Below the pieces are notes generated by a model, which saw only the letters and a list, made by a program, of their open reading frames with translations, made no database searches and had not been told where the DNA came from. A program made the position numbers and the translations under genes. This document shows positions 27,080 to 36,227 of a DNA stretch of 64,000 nucleotides, piece by piece; the stretch's first letter is position 1; the number at the start of each line of letters is the position of its first letter. The stretch is taken from the NCBI GenBank assembly GCA_000952975.1, contig LM997412.1, positions 620,001 through 684,000 of the forward strand, given 5' to 3'. Source of the DNA: Peptoniphilus sp. ING2-D1G (GTDB lineage Bacteria; Bacillota; Clostridia; Tissierellales; Peptoniphilaceae).

Positions 27080-28828
27080 TTAAAATGTTTTTAACTTATT
27101 CAAATCAATATTATTATTTTTTATGTTTATAGTTTCAAAATTTGTATATGTTACCAAGCCGGGGATTTTTGACGGGTGTCTTTTTACAAATTTTCTTTTA
27201 CAATAATCTACAGCTATATTGTCTGAATTTTTAACGGAACTGTTTATGGCAGCTATTGTTGCTGCAATTTCAATACTTTGTTCTGAAAATTCGAAATTGT
27301 CATTTTTCAATATAACATGACTTCCGGCCGCCTCTTTTACATGAAACCATAAGTCTTCTTTATTGGCATACTTAAGTGTTAAGTAGTCGTTTTGTTTGTT
27401 GTTTTTTCCGCATAAAATTATATCTTTATCAGGTGTTGTATATTTCAAAAAATTCAGCTTCGGTTTTTTGTTTTTCTTTGCAGTATATCTCTTAATATAC
27501 CCCATTTCGAACAGCTCTTGCTTTATTTCATCTATGTCGTCTTCATTGTCGCTCAGTTCCACGTTAAGTTGCTGATTTTGCAAATATTCTATATTTGTCT
27601 TTGTTTTTTCAATTTCCTTTTTGAGTATTTTTTCAGCATTTTTAAGTTTTGAATACTTTTTGTAATACCTGTCGGCATTTTCGTGAGCAGATAGTTTTTC
27701 ATCGAGAGGTACAGAGATAATATTCATGTTGTCATAAAAATTTTCAAGTTCTATTGAGGATACATTTTTATCTATTTTGTAGTAATTTGATGAGATCAAG
27801 TCTGCATATGTTTTGTAAATATCTCGATCTAAGGCTTCATTTAACTCGTCTGCTTGCTTATTTAATTTTTTAGTTTCTTTATCAATATTGTGTTTAATAA
27901 CTTTTTTTATGCTGGAGGATTTATCCATTACCAACTGGTTGTTTTCCTTTGTGCTGTAGAAATATTCCAACATTTCAGACATGTTGTCAAAATATTTTTT
28001 GTCTTTATCATCTATGTACCCAAGATCAATTGAATAAAAATCCTTTAATTTATTATCTTTATATATCAATATAGGTTGGAATTTGCCTTCTCTAAATAGG
28101 CTCATCACTTCATCAAAGGAATTTTGAAGGCGCATTAATTCTTCATCGCTTAAAGTATTGTAAATTCTATCTTCATCAAGCATAGCTCGAAAACAAATTT
28201 CTCTTATGCTCAGTTTACTCAAACCTGTAAAGTTAGCTATAAGATTATTTTTTATGTTTTTTGATGGATTTAGTTTGTCTTTGTTGTCAAAAAAACTTTT
28301 TTGAATCAATGGATTTTCAGCCTTTGAAATTGAATCCACCTCATAGACAAGAGCGGGCAGTATCTGTCTAACTCTACTCATGGATGAATTGACGCGCTTT
28401 ATTGAATCATATATCTTATGATTTTGTGCATCGGTCAAGATTATATTTGAATGTTTGCCCATTATTTCTATAAATAAAGACTTCAATAGGGGATCTGAAA
28501 ATTCATTTCTTGATAGGACATCTATTTTCATAATTCTGTCCATTTTGTACTGTTCTATATTTTCAATCCTGAAACCTTCCAAATGTTTTCGCAAAAGCAT
28601 ACAAAAGGCGGGAGGACTTTGAGGATTGTTAAAAGATTCTTCAGTTAAGTAGACCCTGGGCGCATTGCTTGATGCAGATAACAAGAGTTTGTATTTATTC
28701 GACCCATTTCGCAAGTTCATAATTATATCAAAATCGTTTATTTGATAAATCTTGTCTATTCTTGCTCCTATGAGCTTGTTTTTTAAATCGTCAATTATAC
28801 ATTTGAGCACTGAACCGTCAAATGCCAT
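27080..28828 (-). CDS. rqcH: RqcH/NFACT-family ribosome quality control protein
   Basis: 582-residue homologue of eukaryotic Rqc2, which binds stalled 50S subunits and adds C-terminal alanine tails. Starts with the NFACT-N domain (MAFDGSVLKCIIDDL, YLTEESFNNP, PPAFCMLLRKHLEG), followed by an HhH-like region, a long coiled coil (about 305-425) and the NFACT-R domain (DLWFHVKEAAGSHVIL, YCKRKFVKRHPSKIPGLV). Once called fibronectin-binding protein. Length and order are typical. Confidence 0.92.
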   Translation of the reverse strand: MAFDGSVLKCIIDDLKNKLIGARIDKIYQINDFDIIMNLRNGSNKYKLLLSASSNAPRVYLTEESFNNPQSPPAFCMLLRKHLEGFRIENIEQYKMDRIMKIDVLSRNEFSDPLLKSLFIEIMGKHSNIILTDAQNHKIYDSIKRVNSSMSRVRQILPALVYEVDSISKAENPLIQKSFFDNKDKLNPSKNIKNNLIANFTGLSKLSIREICFRAMLDEDRIYNTLSDEELMRLQNSFDEVMSLFREGKFQPILIYKDNKLKDFYSIDLGYIDDKDKKYFDNMSEMLEYFYSTKENNQLVMDKSSSIKKVIKHNIDKETKKLNKQADELNEALDRDIYKTYADLISSNYYKIDKNVSSIELENFYDNMNIISVPLDEKLSAHENADRYYKKYSKLKNAEKILKKEIEKTKTNIEYLQNQQLNVELSDNEDDIDEIKQELFEMGYIKRYTAKKNKKPKLNFLKYTTPDKDIILCGKNNKQNDYLTLKYANKEDLWFHVKEAAGSHVILKNDNFEFSEQSIEIAATIAAINSSVKNSDNIAVDYCKRKFVKRHPSKIPGLVTYTNFETINIKNNNIDLNKLKTF

Positions 28829-28965
28829 TTCATCACCTACTTGAGTAAATTATACCATATGAAGCACATTTTGAATTTCGTGACGTGTTATAATTTAAGA
28901 AAGTTTTAATAATTTCTAAATTAATTTGTTAAATATAATTGATATTATAATCTTGGGGGATAGAT

Positions 28966-29673
28966 ATGGATAAATATAAAATACTTGTTGCGGAAGATGA
29001 TAAAGCTATCAGAGAGTCCATTGGGATATATTTGAAAAATTCAAATTATGATGTCGCATATGCAGAGAATGGAGAAGAAGCGCTGGAAGTTTTTAAAAAA
29101 GAAAAAATAGATCTTGTGATAATGGACTTGATGATGCCTAAGCTAAGTGGAGAAGAGGCGATACTCAGGCTTAGAGAAATAAGTTATGTACCGATCATAA
29201 TATTGTCTGCAAAATCTGAAGATTATGACAAGGTGATAGGACTCAATATAGGAGCGGATGACTACATAACCAAACCCTTTAACCCGCTTGAATTGATGGC
29301 GAGAGTGAACTCCAACATAAGAAGGCTGTTTAAATACCAAAATGTGCAATCTGAAGATGAAAAATATATAGAAATAGGAAATATAAAACTCAACACAATG
29401 GAAAAAGCCGCCTATGTCGATGGCAAAGATGTAAAATTAACATCAATTGAATATAAAATACTGGAGCTTTTGATGAAAAATGTAAACAGAGTGTTTTCCA
29501 TTGAAGAAATCTACGAACTTGTGTGGAATGAGCCTGCCATTGAAGCTAAAACCGTCACAGTTCACATAAGAAGAATAAGAGAAAAAATAGAAATAGATCC
29601 TAAAAAACCCATGTATTTAAAAGTTGCGTGGGGATTGGGATACAAATTCATAGATCCCTATAGGAGGAATTAA
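28966..29673 (+). CDS. OmpR/PhoB-family response regulator
   Basis: 235 residues: receiver domain (1-120) with phospho-acceptor D54 in VIMDLMMPKLSG, acidic pocket AEDD, and the switch lysine in DDYITKPF; then a winged-helix DNA-binding domain (about 130-232) with LTSIEYKILELL and VTVHIRRIREKI. It is cotranscribed with the kinase that starts two bases after its stop. Target genes are unknown; TGGGGGA precedes the start. Confidence 0.93.
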   Translation: MDKYKILVAEDDKAIRESIGIYLKNSNYDVAYAENGEEALEVFKKEKIDLVIMDLMMPKLSGEEAILRLREISYVPIIILSAKSEDYDKVIGLNIGADDYITKPFNPLELMARVNSNIRRLFKYQNVQSEDEKYIEIGNIKLNTMEKAAYVDGKDVKLTSIEYKILELLMKNVNRVFSIEEIYELVWNEPAIEAKTVTVHIRRIREKIEIDPKKPMYLKVAWGLGYKFIDPYRRN

Positions 29674-29674
29674 A

Positions 29675-31786
29675 ATGGAACAAAGTAAAGACATAAGATA
29701 TAATACAAAATTAATTTGGACTACAATATTTTTAATATCATTAATAGCAACATTAATCACAACATTTATCACTAAAAATAAAGAAATATCAAATCTGGAC
29801 AACCTGCCATCTTCAATTTCACAAGATTTTTATTCTTTCATAGACAGCTCTTTATATAAAGATAACGTGAACTATTCCATAAATGAGGAATTCGATTACT
29901 ATGTCAGAAGCTATAAAATCAAAAACTATCCCTTTACACAGGAATACAAAGAAAAATATCCGAACAATGTAGTCGCAAGAGATAATAGCGGAGAATATAT
30001 TTATGGATATAACGCTTCTGAATTAAAGACAAATCAAGATATAACAGAAGAACCTGTTTTCATTACAAATTATCTTTCCAACAGAATTTTAACAGAAGAT
30101 TTTGATCCTCAAAAAGTTGATTTAGATAAAAATGATATCTTTGTAAGAGGATTTTATGAAATTGATACGGAAAACATCAATATCACCGAAAAAAATATTC
30201 CGTTGAACTCTTCTGATAAGTACAATAAACAAACAAAAAAAATGTATGATTACTTCATTATCACCCTGAAAGATGTATATGGCAATATAAATCCATCAGA
30301 TAATGGCATTAAAAAAATAAATTTTGCCTATTCTTTTCGACCTGATGCTGATTTTATAAGCAAAAGTGTTTACAGAGATGATTATTTATATAACGCTTTT
30401 GAAGTTATGTTGATGGGCATTGCAATTTCTATGTTTGTTGTTGCAGTTTTTGCTATAGTTACAAATTATAGAGGAGCGAAAGAAGTTTCCTTTTATTTGG
30501 GAATATCGAGATATCCCTTGGAAATAGTAGTGATTGCTGTTGGACTTTGGATGGCTTCAATATCAACATTAGGCAGTACATTTATAGTTGATAATTTCTT
30601 TAAATATTTGGATATTATTTTGCCGATCGCTCAATTTATTGCCATACTCACCGCTTCGATAGCTGTATATTATCTGATCTATGGAATCAAGTCCGTTTAC
30701 AATGAAGGATTTAAGTCTTTTGTATTTGAAAAATCAATAATAGTTAAGATATTTAAAGCCATCAAAAAAGGTGTATTAAATATCTTGAGCAGAACAAAAA
30801 TAGGACTTGATGCAACTGATTATAAAAAGTATATAATCGCTTATGCGGCTCTTATGCTGCTTGGATTTATAGCTTGTAATACCGTTGTACATTACGGTGG
30901 AGAGATTGTATTCATACTTTGGTTTGTATTAGTTACCTCAATATTTGCTTATTTCAGAGAACATATAAAAAGTTTAAGAGAAATAGAAAGTGTAACAGAT
31001 AGTATTGCTAAAGGAGACTATTCACTAAAAGTAGATGAATACAACAATAAATTCAAGAAAATAACAGATAATATAAATAATATTTCCAATAATTTAAATA
31101 CTGCAGTGGAAAAAGCCGTAAAATCCGAAAGAATGAAAACAGAACTCATAACTAACGTGTCTCATGATTTAAAAACACCTTTGACCTCGATAATAAACTA
31201 TTCAGAGCTTATTAACTGCGGTAAAACAAAGGATGAAGACATAAAAGAGTATGCGAAAATAATAAATGAAAAATCGCATAAGTTGAAAAATATCATCGAA
31301 GATTTATTTGAAATTTCAAAGGCATCCAGCAACAATATAGAACTTCATCTGGAAAATTTGGATTTTAAATCACTTGTCAGTCAAGTAATAGGAGAATGGG
31401 AAGATAAACTTGAAGAAAAGGGTCTGGACTTAATCATAAATCTTCCTGAAAAATCTGTTATGAAAGAATTGGACGGAAATAAAACCTCCAGAGTGTTGGA
31501 TAATCTCTTCTCAAATATAGAAAAGTATGCTTTGGAAAATACCAGAGTTTATGTAGACTTGACAGAAGATGAAAAGGCAAAACTTATAATTAAAAATATT
31601 TCAAAATATTCGTTAAACATTTCTTCTGAGGAATTGCTTGAAAGATTCACAAGAGGAGACAGTTCAAGAAACACTCAGGGCTCAGGACTTGGGTTATCCA
31701 TTGCAAGTTCCCTGGTAGCAGCTCAAGGAGGAAAATTCAAACTGGATATTGATGGAGATTTATTTAAGACAATTGTGGAATTTTAA
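29675..31786 (+). CDS. Membrane sensor histidine kinase with multi-helix sensor
   Basis: 703 residues. One N-terminal helix (about 13-31), an extracytoplasmic domain to about 240, then several further helices (about 244-264, 282-301, 315-337, 386-404, 410-427), a HAMP-like linker, HisKA with H497 in NVSHDLKTPLTS, and a HATPase with VLDNLFSNIEKYA and GSGLGLSIAS. The classical N-box asparagine is kept. The many helices around a large outer domain are unusual for an OmpR-partner kinase. The stimulus is unknown. Confidence 0.9.
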   Translation: MEQSKDIRYNTKLIWTTIFLISLIATLITTFITKNKEISNLDNLPSSISQDFYSFIDSSLYKDNVNYSINEEFDYYVRSYKIKNYPFTQEYKEKYPNNVVARDNSGEYIYGYNASELKTNQDITEEPVFITNYLSNRILTEDFDPQKVDLDKNDIFVRGFYEIDTENINITEKNIPLNSSDKYNKQTKKMYDYFIITLKDVYGNINPSDNGIKKINFAYSFRPDADFISKSVYRDDYLYNAFEVMLMGIAISMFVVAVFAIVTNYRGAKEVSFYLGISRYPLEIVVIAVGLWMASISTLGSTFIVDNFFKYLDIILPIAQFIAILTASIAVYYLIYGIKSVYNEGFKSFVFEKSIIVKIFKAIKKGVLNILSRTKIGLDATDYKKYIIAYAALMLLGFIACNTVVHYGGEIVFILWFVLVTSIFAYFREHIKSLREIESVTDSIAKGDYSLKVDEYNNKFKKITDNINNISNNLNTAVEKAVKSERMKTELITNVSHDLKTPLTSIINYSELINCGKTKDEDIKEYAKIINEKSHKLKNIIEDLFEISKASSNNIELHLENLDFKSLVSQVIGEWEDKLEEKGLDLIINLPEKSVMKELDGNKTSRVLDNLFSNIEKYALENTRVYVDLTEDEKAKLIIKNISKYSLNISSEELLERFTRGDSSRNTQGSGLGLSIASSLVAAQGGKFKLDIDGDLFKTIVEF

Positions 31787-31791
31787 TAAAA

Positions 31792-31836
31792 AATCCTCGT
31801 GGAGTTAACCTTTGTTTAACTTTCACGGGGATTTTT
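31792..31836 (+). terminator. Terminator after the two-component system
   Basis: A long stem joining AATCCTCGTG..GTTAA with TTAAC..CACGGGGATT, interrupted by small bulges, followed by TTTTT. Confidence 0.85.
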
Positions 31837-31987
31837 GATTTTAAAATAATTATCATTGTGAAATATAATTTATAGAGACAATTCAGATAAAAATAAGAAA
31901 GACAAAAATAATTTTGCGATGTTTAATTAATTAAATGGGTATCATGATATTGAAAGTTATGGATATATTATGAGAGGTGATAATAAG

Positions 31988-33001
31988 ATGAAGAATGATG
32001 TTGAATTAAAAAGAAAAGAACACGAAGCGGTAAGAGAAGGTGTAGGATATTATGATTTTACACATCAACTGTTGGACGTGACAGGTCCCGATGCGGGAAA
32101 ATTTTTGGATAAAGTTTTTGTAAACTCTATTCTTGGTCTTGAAGTCGGAAAAGCTGCATATAGCACTATGTTAAATGAAGACGGTATTATTATCGATGAT
32201 GTAATTATCTTCAGAGTTGAGGAAGAAAGATATTGGGTCTCAACGCTTTATATTAAAGAATTAATTGAATGGTTGGATGCTCACAACGACGGCGAAGATG
32301 TAAGCTATGAAGATATTACAGCAAGAGTTACGATGTTTGCAGTTCAAGGACCTAAATCAAGAGATTTGATAAACAAACTTGTAGACGAAAGCATAGAAGA
32401 TTTAAAATTCTTCCACATAGTTGACAATACTGTGGGGGATCTGGATATTAAAGTTGCAAGAGCAGGATATACAGGAGAACTCGGCTTTGAACTTTATGTG
32501 CCTACAGAAAAGAAAGAACTGCTTGAAGAACAATTAAAAGAAGCAGGAAAAGAATTTGATTTATGTCCTGTTACAACTGATGTAATCGTAAGCAGCTTGC
32601 CGGCTGAAAAAGGATATGTTTTAATGAGTGATTTAAAAGACACAAATCCACTGGAAGTAGGATATGGTTGGACTGTTCATTGGGACGGCGATTTTATAGG
32701 AAAAGAAGCTCTAAAAGCTGCAAAAGAAAAGGGAATCACAAGAGATTTACTCGGATTTGAAATAGAAGATAAAGATGTTGAAATAAATCCCGAAGATAAA
32801 GTATATGTGGGAGATAAAGAAGTAGGACATGTCACTAAATACACCTACGGATTTACATTAGGCAAAAATATCGGTTATGCCTTAGTAGACACAAATGAAG
32901 CAAAAGAAGGAGACACTGTGGAAGTAGGTCCTGACAAAGTTGAAACAAAACTTTGTGATAGAGTTTTCTACGATAAAGAAAATAAAAGAGTAAGAGGATA
33001 A
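31988..33001 (+). CDS. GcvT-like aminomethyltransferase family protein, stand-alone
   Basis: 337 residues with the folate-binding GcvT fold. MLNEDGIIIDDVIIF holds the catalytic-type aspartate, VQGPKSRDLI, ARAGYTGELGFELYVP and GKEALKAAKEKG follow the family. AGAGGTGA at 31973-31980 sits seven bases from ATG 31988; an ATG six codons upstream overlaps that site. It is flanked by terminators on both sides and has no gcvH, gcvP or lipoyl genes nearby, so it may demethylate another substrate or serve a glycine system encoded elsewhere. Confidence 0.82.
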   Translation: MKNDVELKRKEHEAVREGVGYYDFTHQLLDVTGPDAGKFLDKVFVNSILGLEVGKAAYSTMLNEDGIIIDDVIIFRVEEERYWVSTLYIKELIEWLDAHNDGEDVSYEDITARVTMFAVQGPKSRDLINKLVDESIEDLKFFHIVDNTVGDLDIKVARAGYTGELGFELYVPTEKKELLEEQLKEAGKEFDLCPVTTDVIVSSLPAEKGYVLMSDLKDTNPLEVGYGWTVHWDGDFIGKEALKAAKEKGITRDLLGFEIEDKDVEINPEDKVYVGDKEVGHVTKYTYGFTLGKNIGYALVDTNEAKEGDTVEVGPDKVETKLCDRVFYDKENKRVRG

Positions 33002-33036
33002 TAATTTATTTAGGGGTTAAATAAATTAGAGTAAAA

Positions 33037-33077
33037 ATTCTCCTGGTTGAAAAATTAAACAATCAGGAGGATTTTTT
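33037..33077 (+). terminator. Terminator after the GcvT-like gene
   Basis: A 13-base stem (33037-33049 with 33060-33072, two G-U pairs) followed by six T. The core resembles the thrS terminator (both carry TCTCCTG and CAGGAGGATT/CAGGAGATT). Confidence 0.88.
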
Positions 33078-33240
33078 ATACTAAGGAAAAATAGAATTCC
33101 GATAGAAGGATTTATTTATAAGTACAGCCGATTTTACCGGATTTGAGTTTACCATAAAGTTGAGTTTTTAAATATATAAAATAAATTTTACAAAAATTAA
33201 AAAAATAAAGTGTTATACTTTCTTTAAAGGGGGAAGCTTT

Positions 33241-33723
33241 ATGAGACTTGTAATTTCGGATTTGTTGGGGGAAAGCTTTGAGAAATTAAATATTTTAAGA
33301 GATGGAGATTATTTTATTTTCGCAGATGGAAGATATTCTCCTTGTATCGGATGCTTTAAATGTTGGCTTAAGACTCCTGGGATCTGTATCTTAAAGGACA
33401 AACTTCAACGTGTCGGTGTGCTTTTCGGTTATGCTGATGAAATTTATATAGTTACTAAAAACACCTATGGTTCTTATAGTCCTCAAGTTAAAAATATAAT
33501 AGACCGTTCTTTATCAAACTCAACACCTTTTTTTACCTATAAAAATTTTGAAGTCCATCACATTGATAGATACAAGAAAAAAGAAGACTTTCTTGTAAAG
33601 GTCTTTGTATATGGAGATATGAATGATTTGGAAGAGGCAACTTTTAAGGATCTCTTGCAGAGAAATGCGATAAATATGGGATGTAAAAATCCGGTTTTTG
33701 AAAAAATAGAGGTTGAAAAATGA
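33241..33723 (+). CDS. Flavodoxin-like protein with cysteine motif, lacking the FMN phosphate loop
   Basis: 160 residues resembling the NADPH-dependent FMN reductase / iron-sulfur flavoprotein family. CIGCFKCWLKTPGICILKD is the family cysteine motif, and ADEIYIVTKNTYGSYSPQVKNIIDRS is the second flavin-side loop. The usual N-terminal GSxRxxSN phosphate-binding loop is missing; the protein starts MRLVISDLLGES instead. GGGGGAAGC precedes the ATG. It overlaps the next flavodoxin-like gene by 4 bases, suggesting a joint product. Confidence 0.72.
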   Translation: MRLVISDLLGESFEKLNILRDGDYFIFADGRYSPCIGCFKCWLKTPGICILKDKLQRVGVLFGYADEIYIVTKNTYGSYSPQVKNIIDRSLSNSTPFFTYKNFEVHHIDRYKKKEDFLVKVFVYGDMNDLEEATFKDLLQRNAINMGCKNPVFEKIEVEK

Positions 33724-34481
33724 AAAATATTATATACGTGGGTGCCAGCCCTAAAAAATCCGGAGGAGCGTCTAAACTTTTCCTATGGATTTTAAAACTG
33801 TTTCTTTTTGATTTTAAAAATGAAATCCTATCTTTAAGAAGGAAGTCGGACTATGAACCTATTTTTGAAAAAATGAGAAGAGCTGATGCGTTGGTGCTTA
33901 GTGTGCCAATTTACGTGGACGGATCACCCTCTCACGTCTTAAGTTTTTTGCTTGAAGCTGAAAAGTTAATAAAAGAAGAAAATTTAAATTTGAATTTTTA
34001 TGTTATTTCAAATATGGGTTTTGTAGAAGGAAGACAAAATAAAGTTCATTTTGAAATTTACAGGTGTTTTTGTGTAAGAGCGGGCATAAATTTTGCAGGT
34101 GCGGTCTCTATCGGAGGGGGGATCATGGTCTACATAATCTGTCTTTTGATTCTTATCCACACAGGGATTTTCATACTGAGTTTTTTCTTCCAAGATATTT
34201 TTGGACAAATCAGCCTTGAAGATTTTCTTATCAATCAACTCATAAATGTTTTTCTTATAATAGGAATGCTTTATGGAATTATAAGGCTCGCTATTGCTAT
34301 AAGAAAAAAGACTTCCATAAAAAATATTTATACCAGGCCCAGTATCTTTAGTTTTATATTTTTAATACCGGCTACAATCTTTATGATTATTGGAGGAATT
34401 TTAGGGGGTAATCTACCGTGGCAACTTTTTAAAAAGGAAGAAAATCTCCCTGAAAATTTTATTTATAGAAAAAATACTTGA
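33720..34481 (+). CDS. Flavodoxin-like protein fused to membrane helices
   Basis: 253 residues. The N-terminal half has a flavin phosphate-loop-like start (YVGASPKKSGGASKLF) and ADALVLSVPIYVDGSPSHVLSFL, but no cysteine motif. From about 138 there are three hydrophobic helices (about 138-160, 170-196, 208-232). With the upstream gene, which has the Cys motif but no phosphate loop, it looks like a complementary pair. Function unknown; a membrane-tethered flavin reductase is one reading. Confidence 0.65.
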   Translation: MKNIIYVGASPKKSGGASKLFLWILKLFLFDFKNEILSLRRKSDYEPIFEKMRRADALVLSVPIYVDGSPSHVLSFLLEAEKLIKEENLNLNFYVISNMGFVEGRQNKVHFEIYRCFCVRAGINFAGAVSIGGGIMVYIICLLILIHTGIFILSFFFQDIFGQISLEDFLINQLINVFLIIGMLYGIIRLAIAIRKKTSIKNIYTRPSIFSFIFLIPATIFMIIGGILGGNLPWQLFKKEENLPENFIYRKNT

Positions 34482-34484
34482 AAT

Positions 34485-34520
34485 AAAAAGGTTATGAAAA
34501 GTGAGTCCATAACCTTTTTT
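34485..34520. terminator. Bidirectional terminator
   Basis: A 12-base perfect stem (34485-34496 with 34508-34519) with A run at the left and T run at the right, placed between convergent genes. Confidence 0.88.
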
Positions 34521-34527
34521 ATTAATT

Positions 34528-35040
34528 TTATTTGCTAAATTGTGTAATTATTAATTTATATAAGTCCAAAGGATTATTTTTGAAATTTTCCGTTATGAGT
34601 TTTGCATATTCTTCATTGGGAGCTTCAATCTTCATGTTAAGTATTTCTCTTTTATTTTCTATAATGCTGAGATTGCAGTAATATATCCCATCATCTAAGA
34701 AATATTCAGAACGTATACTGTTTTCTATAAGTGTATCTTTGTTGAATTGTAAAATTTTTTCATCAAGGCTCATCTTTAAATCTTCTCCAATTCCATCATC
34801 AAAAAATAAAAGGGCTTTTTTAGCGCTTTCGTTGAGAATAATTTTATCATTTTCTATTGAAATGAAATCTTCAGAAATTAACTCATTTAAAAACTCCATA
34901 AAAAAGAAATAATTATAAATTTCATTGTTCATGATAAATGCTGTCAACTCACTTTGTGAAAGTGGAAATTTAAATTTATTAATTATATACAATATTATTA
35001 TTTTGTTTTGAGCAAATTCATTAAAGGTTAAATTATTCAT
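34528..35040 (-). CDS. DUF4364-family winged-helix-like protein
   Basis: 170 residues. The first 80 form a predicted winged helix (LSQSELTAFIMNNEI, FLNELISEDFISIENDKIILNESA) and the rest a small alpha/beta domain. It matches what I know of the clostridial DUF4364 family; the function is not established, a transcription regulator is likely. An upstream in-frame TTG exists, but GGAGG (complement of 35047-35051) is 6 bases before the ATG at 35040. Confidence 0.75.
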   Translation of the reverse strand: MNNLTFNEFAQNKIIILYIINKFKFPLSQSELTAFIMNNEIYNYFFFMEFLNELISEDFISIENDKIILNESAKKALLFFDDGIGEDLKMSLDEKILQFNKDTLIENSIRSEYFLDDGIYYCNLSIIENKREILNMKIEAPNEEYAKLITENFKNNPLDLYKLIITQFSK

Positions 35041-35104
35041 TGGCAACCTCCATTTTTTATAATTATATCATTAATACAGGCAGGTTTTAAATAATTAATG
35101 AATC

Positions 35105-35113
35105 TGATATAAT
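35105..35113 (+). promoter_or_regulatory. Extended -10 promoter for the small protein / CPBP operon
   Basis: TGA followed by TATAAT at 35108-35113, 15 bases before the start of the 49-residue gene. No good -35. Confidence 0.55.
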
Positions 35114-35128
35114 TTTAGTGGTGATATC

Positions 35129-35278
35129 ATGAAATATGATTTTTTAGTAACTGTTATATTTTTAATTGTGTTGGTTTCCATTCAGTTTACATTGAATAAA
35201 ATTTTAGTTGAGCTGAAAAAAATAAAAAAGATAATTGAAGACAATAGATACAGGGAGGGAAGAGATAAATTCAATTGA
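35129..35278 (+). CDS. Small single-helix membrane protein, 49 residues
   Basis: ATG at 35129 preceded by GGTGA. Residues 5-24 form one hydrophobic helix (FLVTVIFLIVLVSI), followed by a charged amphipathic stretch (ELKKIKKIIEDNRYR). The stop TGA overlaps the TTG start of the CPBP protease gene, so the two are coupled. The family is unknown to me; DUF-type small proteins with a helix plus a lysine-rich tail are common in clostridia. Support is the ribosome site, promoter and overlap. Confidence 0.6.
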   Translation: MKYDFLVTVIFLIVLVSIQFTLNKILVELKKIKKIIEDNRYREGRDKFN

Positions 35279-36216
35279 AATTTATCTTGCTGATTATGCT
35301 AAAAAACAAATACAAAAAGAAAAATTTAAATGTTTTAAGCGTCAATACCTTTACTTTAGTATTAGCTATACTTTTCTTGACAATCGGATATTCAATTCAA
35401 TCAAGAGATTTTTTCAAAGGTACATTTATTAATGAGGTTTTTATAATACTGATTCCGGCTCTCTTACTTTGTGGAAGCGGAAAAAGAACTGAGGTTTTAA
35501 AAGTAAAAAAACTTTCCTTAAAAAATTTCATAAGAGTCATACTCGTTGTGGTTTTTTCATATCCGGTAATACTTTTATTAAACGGAATATTCTTGACCAT
35601 ACTTTCTCAATTCATAGCCTTGGAAAATTTTCCCATAGATTATTCTCATGCAAAATTAAAATATCTTTTCTATATATGTCTTCTTCCGGCAATATGTGAA
35701 GAAATATTTTTTAGAGGAGCACTTATAAATTCTTATAAAATCTATGGCGGAAAATTCGCTATCTTAATGTCTTCTTTAGTATTCGCATTGTTTCACTTTG
35801 ATGTCCAAAACTTCATAGCTCCGCTTCTTCTGGGAATTTTATTCGGAAATCTGCTGGAACTTACGGGGTCAATTTTTGCCCCTATGACAGCACATTTTTT
35901 AAATAACGTGATTGCTTTTTTGACAGCGAGATACGTAAATGAAACCATATTTAGTTATTTAAATCAAACTGAACTTGCAAGAGATATCGGATCTCTTCAA
36001 CTGTATATAATAATAGTTTTAGCTATTATCTCAATAATTTCCGTTGTTGTTTTGAGATTTTTGTTTGTCCGAATGGATAGAGAAAAAAGAGAGAGAGACT
36101 ACTTAAATGGCGTACATGAGCCGACGAGATATATACAAAATATAGATTTTTTTAACTTTGTACCCATACTTACTTTGATAATATTGTACTTTATATACTT
36201 TGTTGTTGTTTATTAA
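35275..36216 (+). CDS. CPBP-family intramembrane metalloprotease (CAAX/Abi type)
   Basis: 313 residues with about eight helices. The catalytic motifs sit inside the membrane: CEEIFFRG (EExxxR-type), ALFHFDVQNF and the later MTAHFLNN. Members process membrane proteins or confer bacteriocin immunity. The TTG start overlaps the small membrane protein gene; an in-frame ATG seven codons later at 35296 is possible but has no ribosome site. Lysine-rich N-terminal stretch follows. Confidence 0.83.
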   Translation: MKFILLIMLKNKYKKKNLNVLSVNTFTLVLAILFLTIGYSIQSRDFFKGTFINEVFIILIPALLLCGSGKRTEVLKVKKLSLKNFIRVILVVVFSYPVILLLNGIFLTILSQFIALENFPIDYSHAKLKYLFYICLLPAICEEIFFRGALINSYKIYGGKFAILMSSLVFALFHFDVQNFIAPLLLGILFGNLLELTGSIFAPMTAHFLNNVIAFLTARYVNETIFSYLNQTELARDIGSLQLYIIIVLAIISIISVVVLRFLFVRMDREKRERDYLNGVHEPTRYIQNIDFFNFVPILTLIILYFIYFVVVY

Positions 36217-36227
36217 GGAGGAAATAA

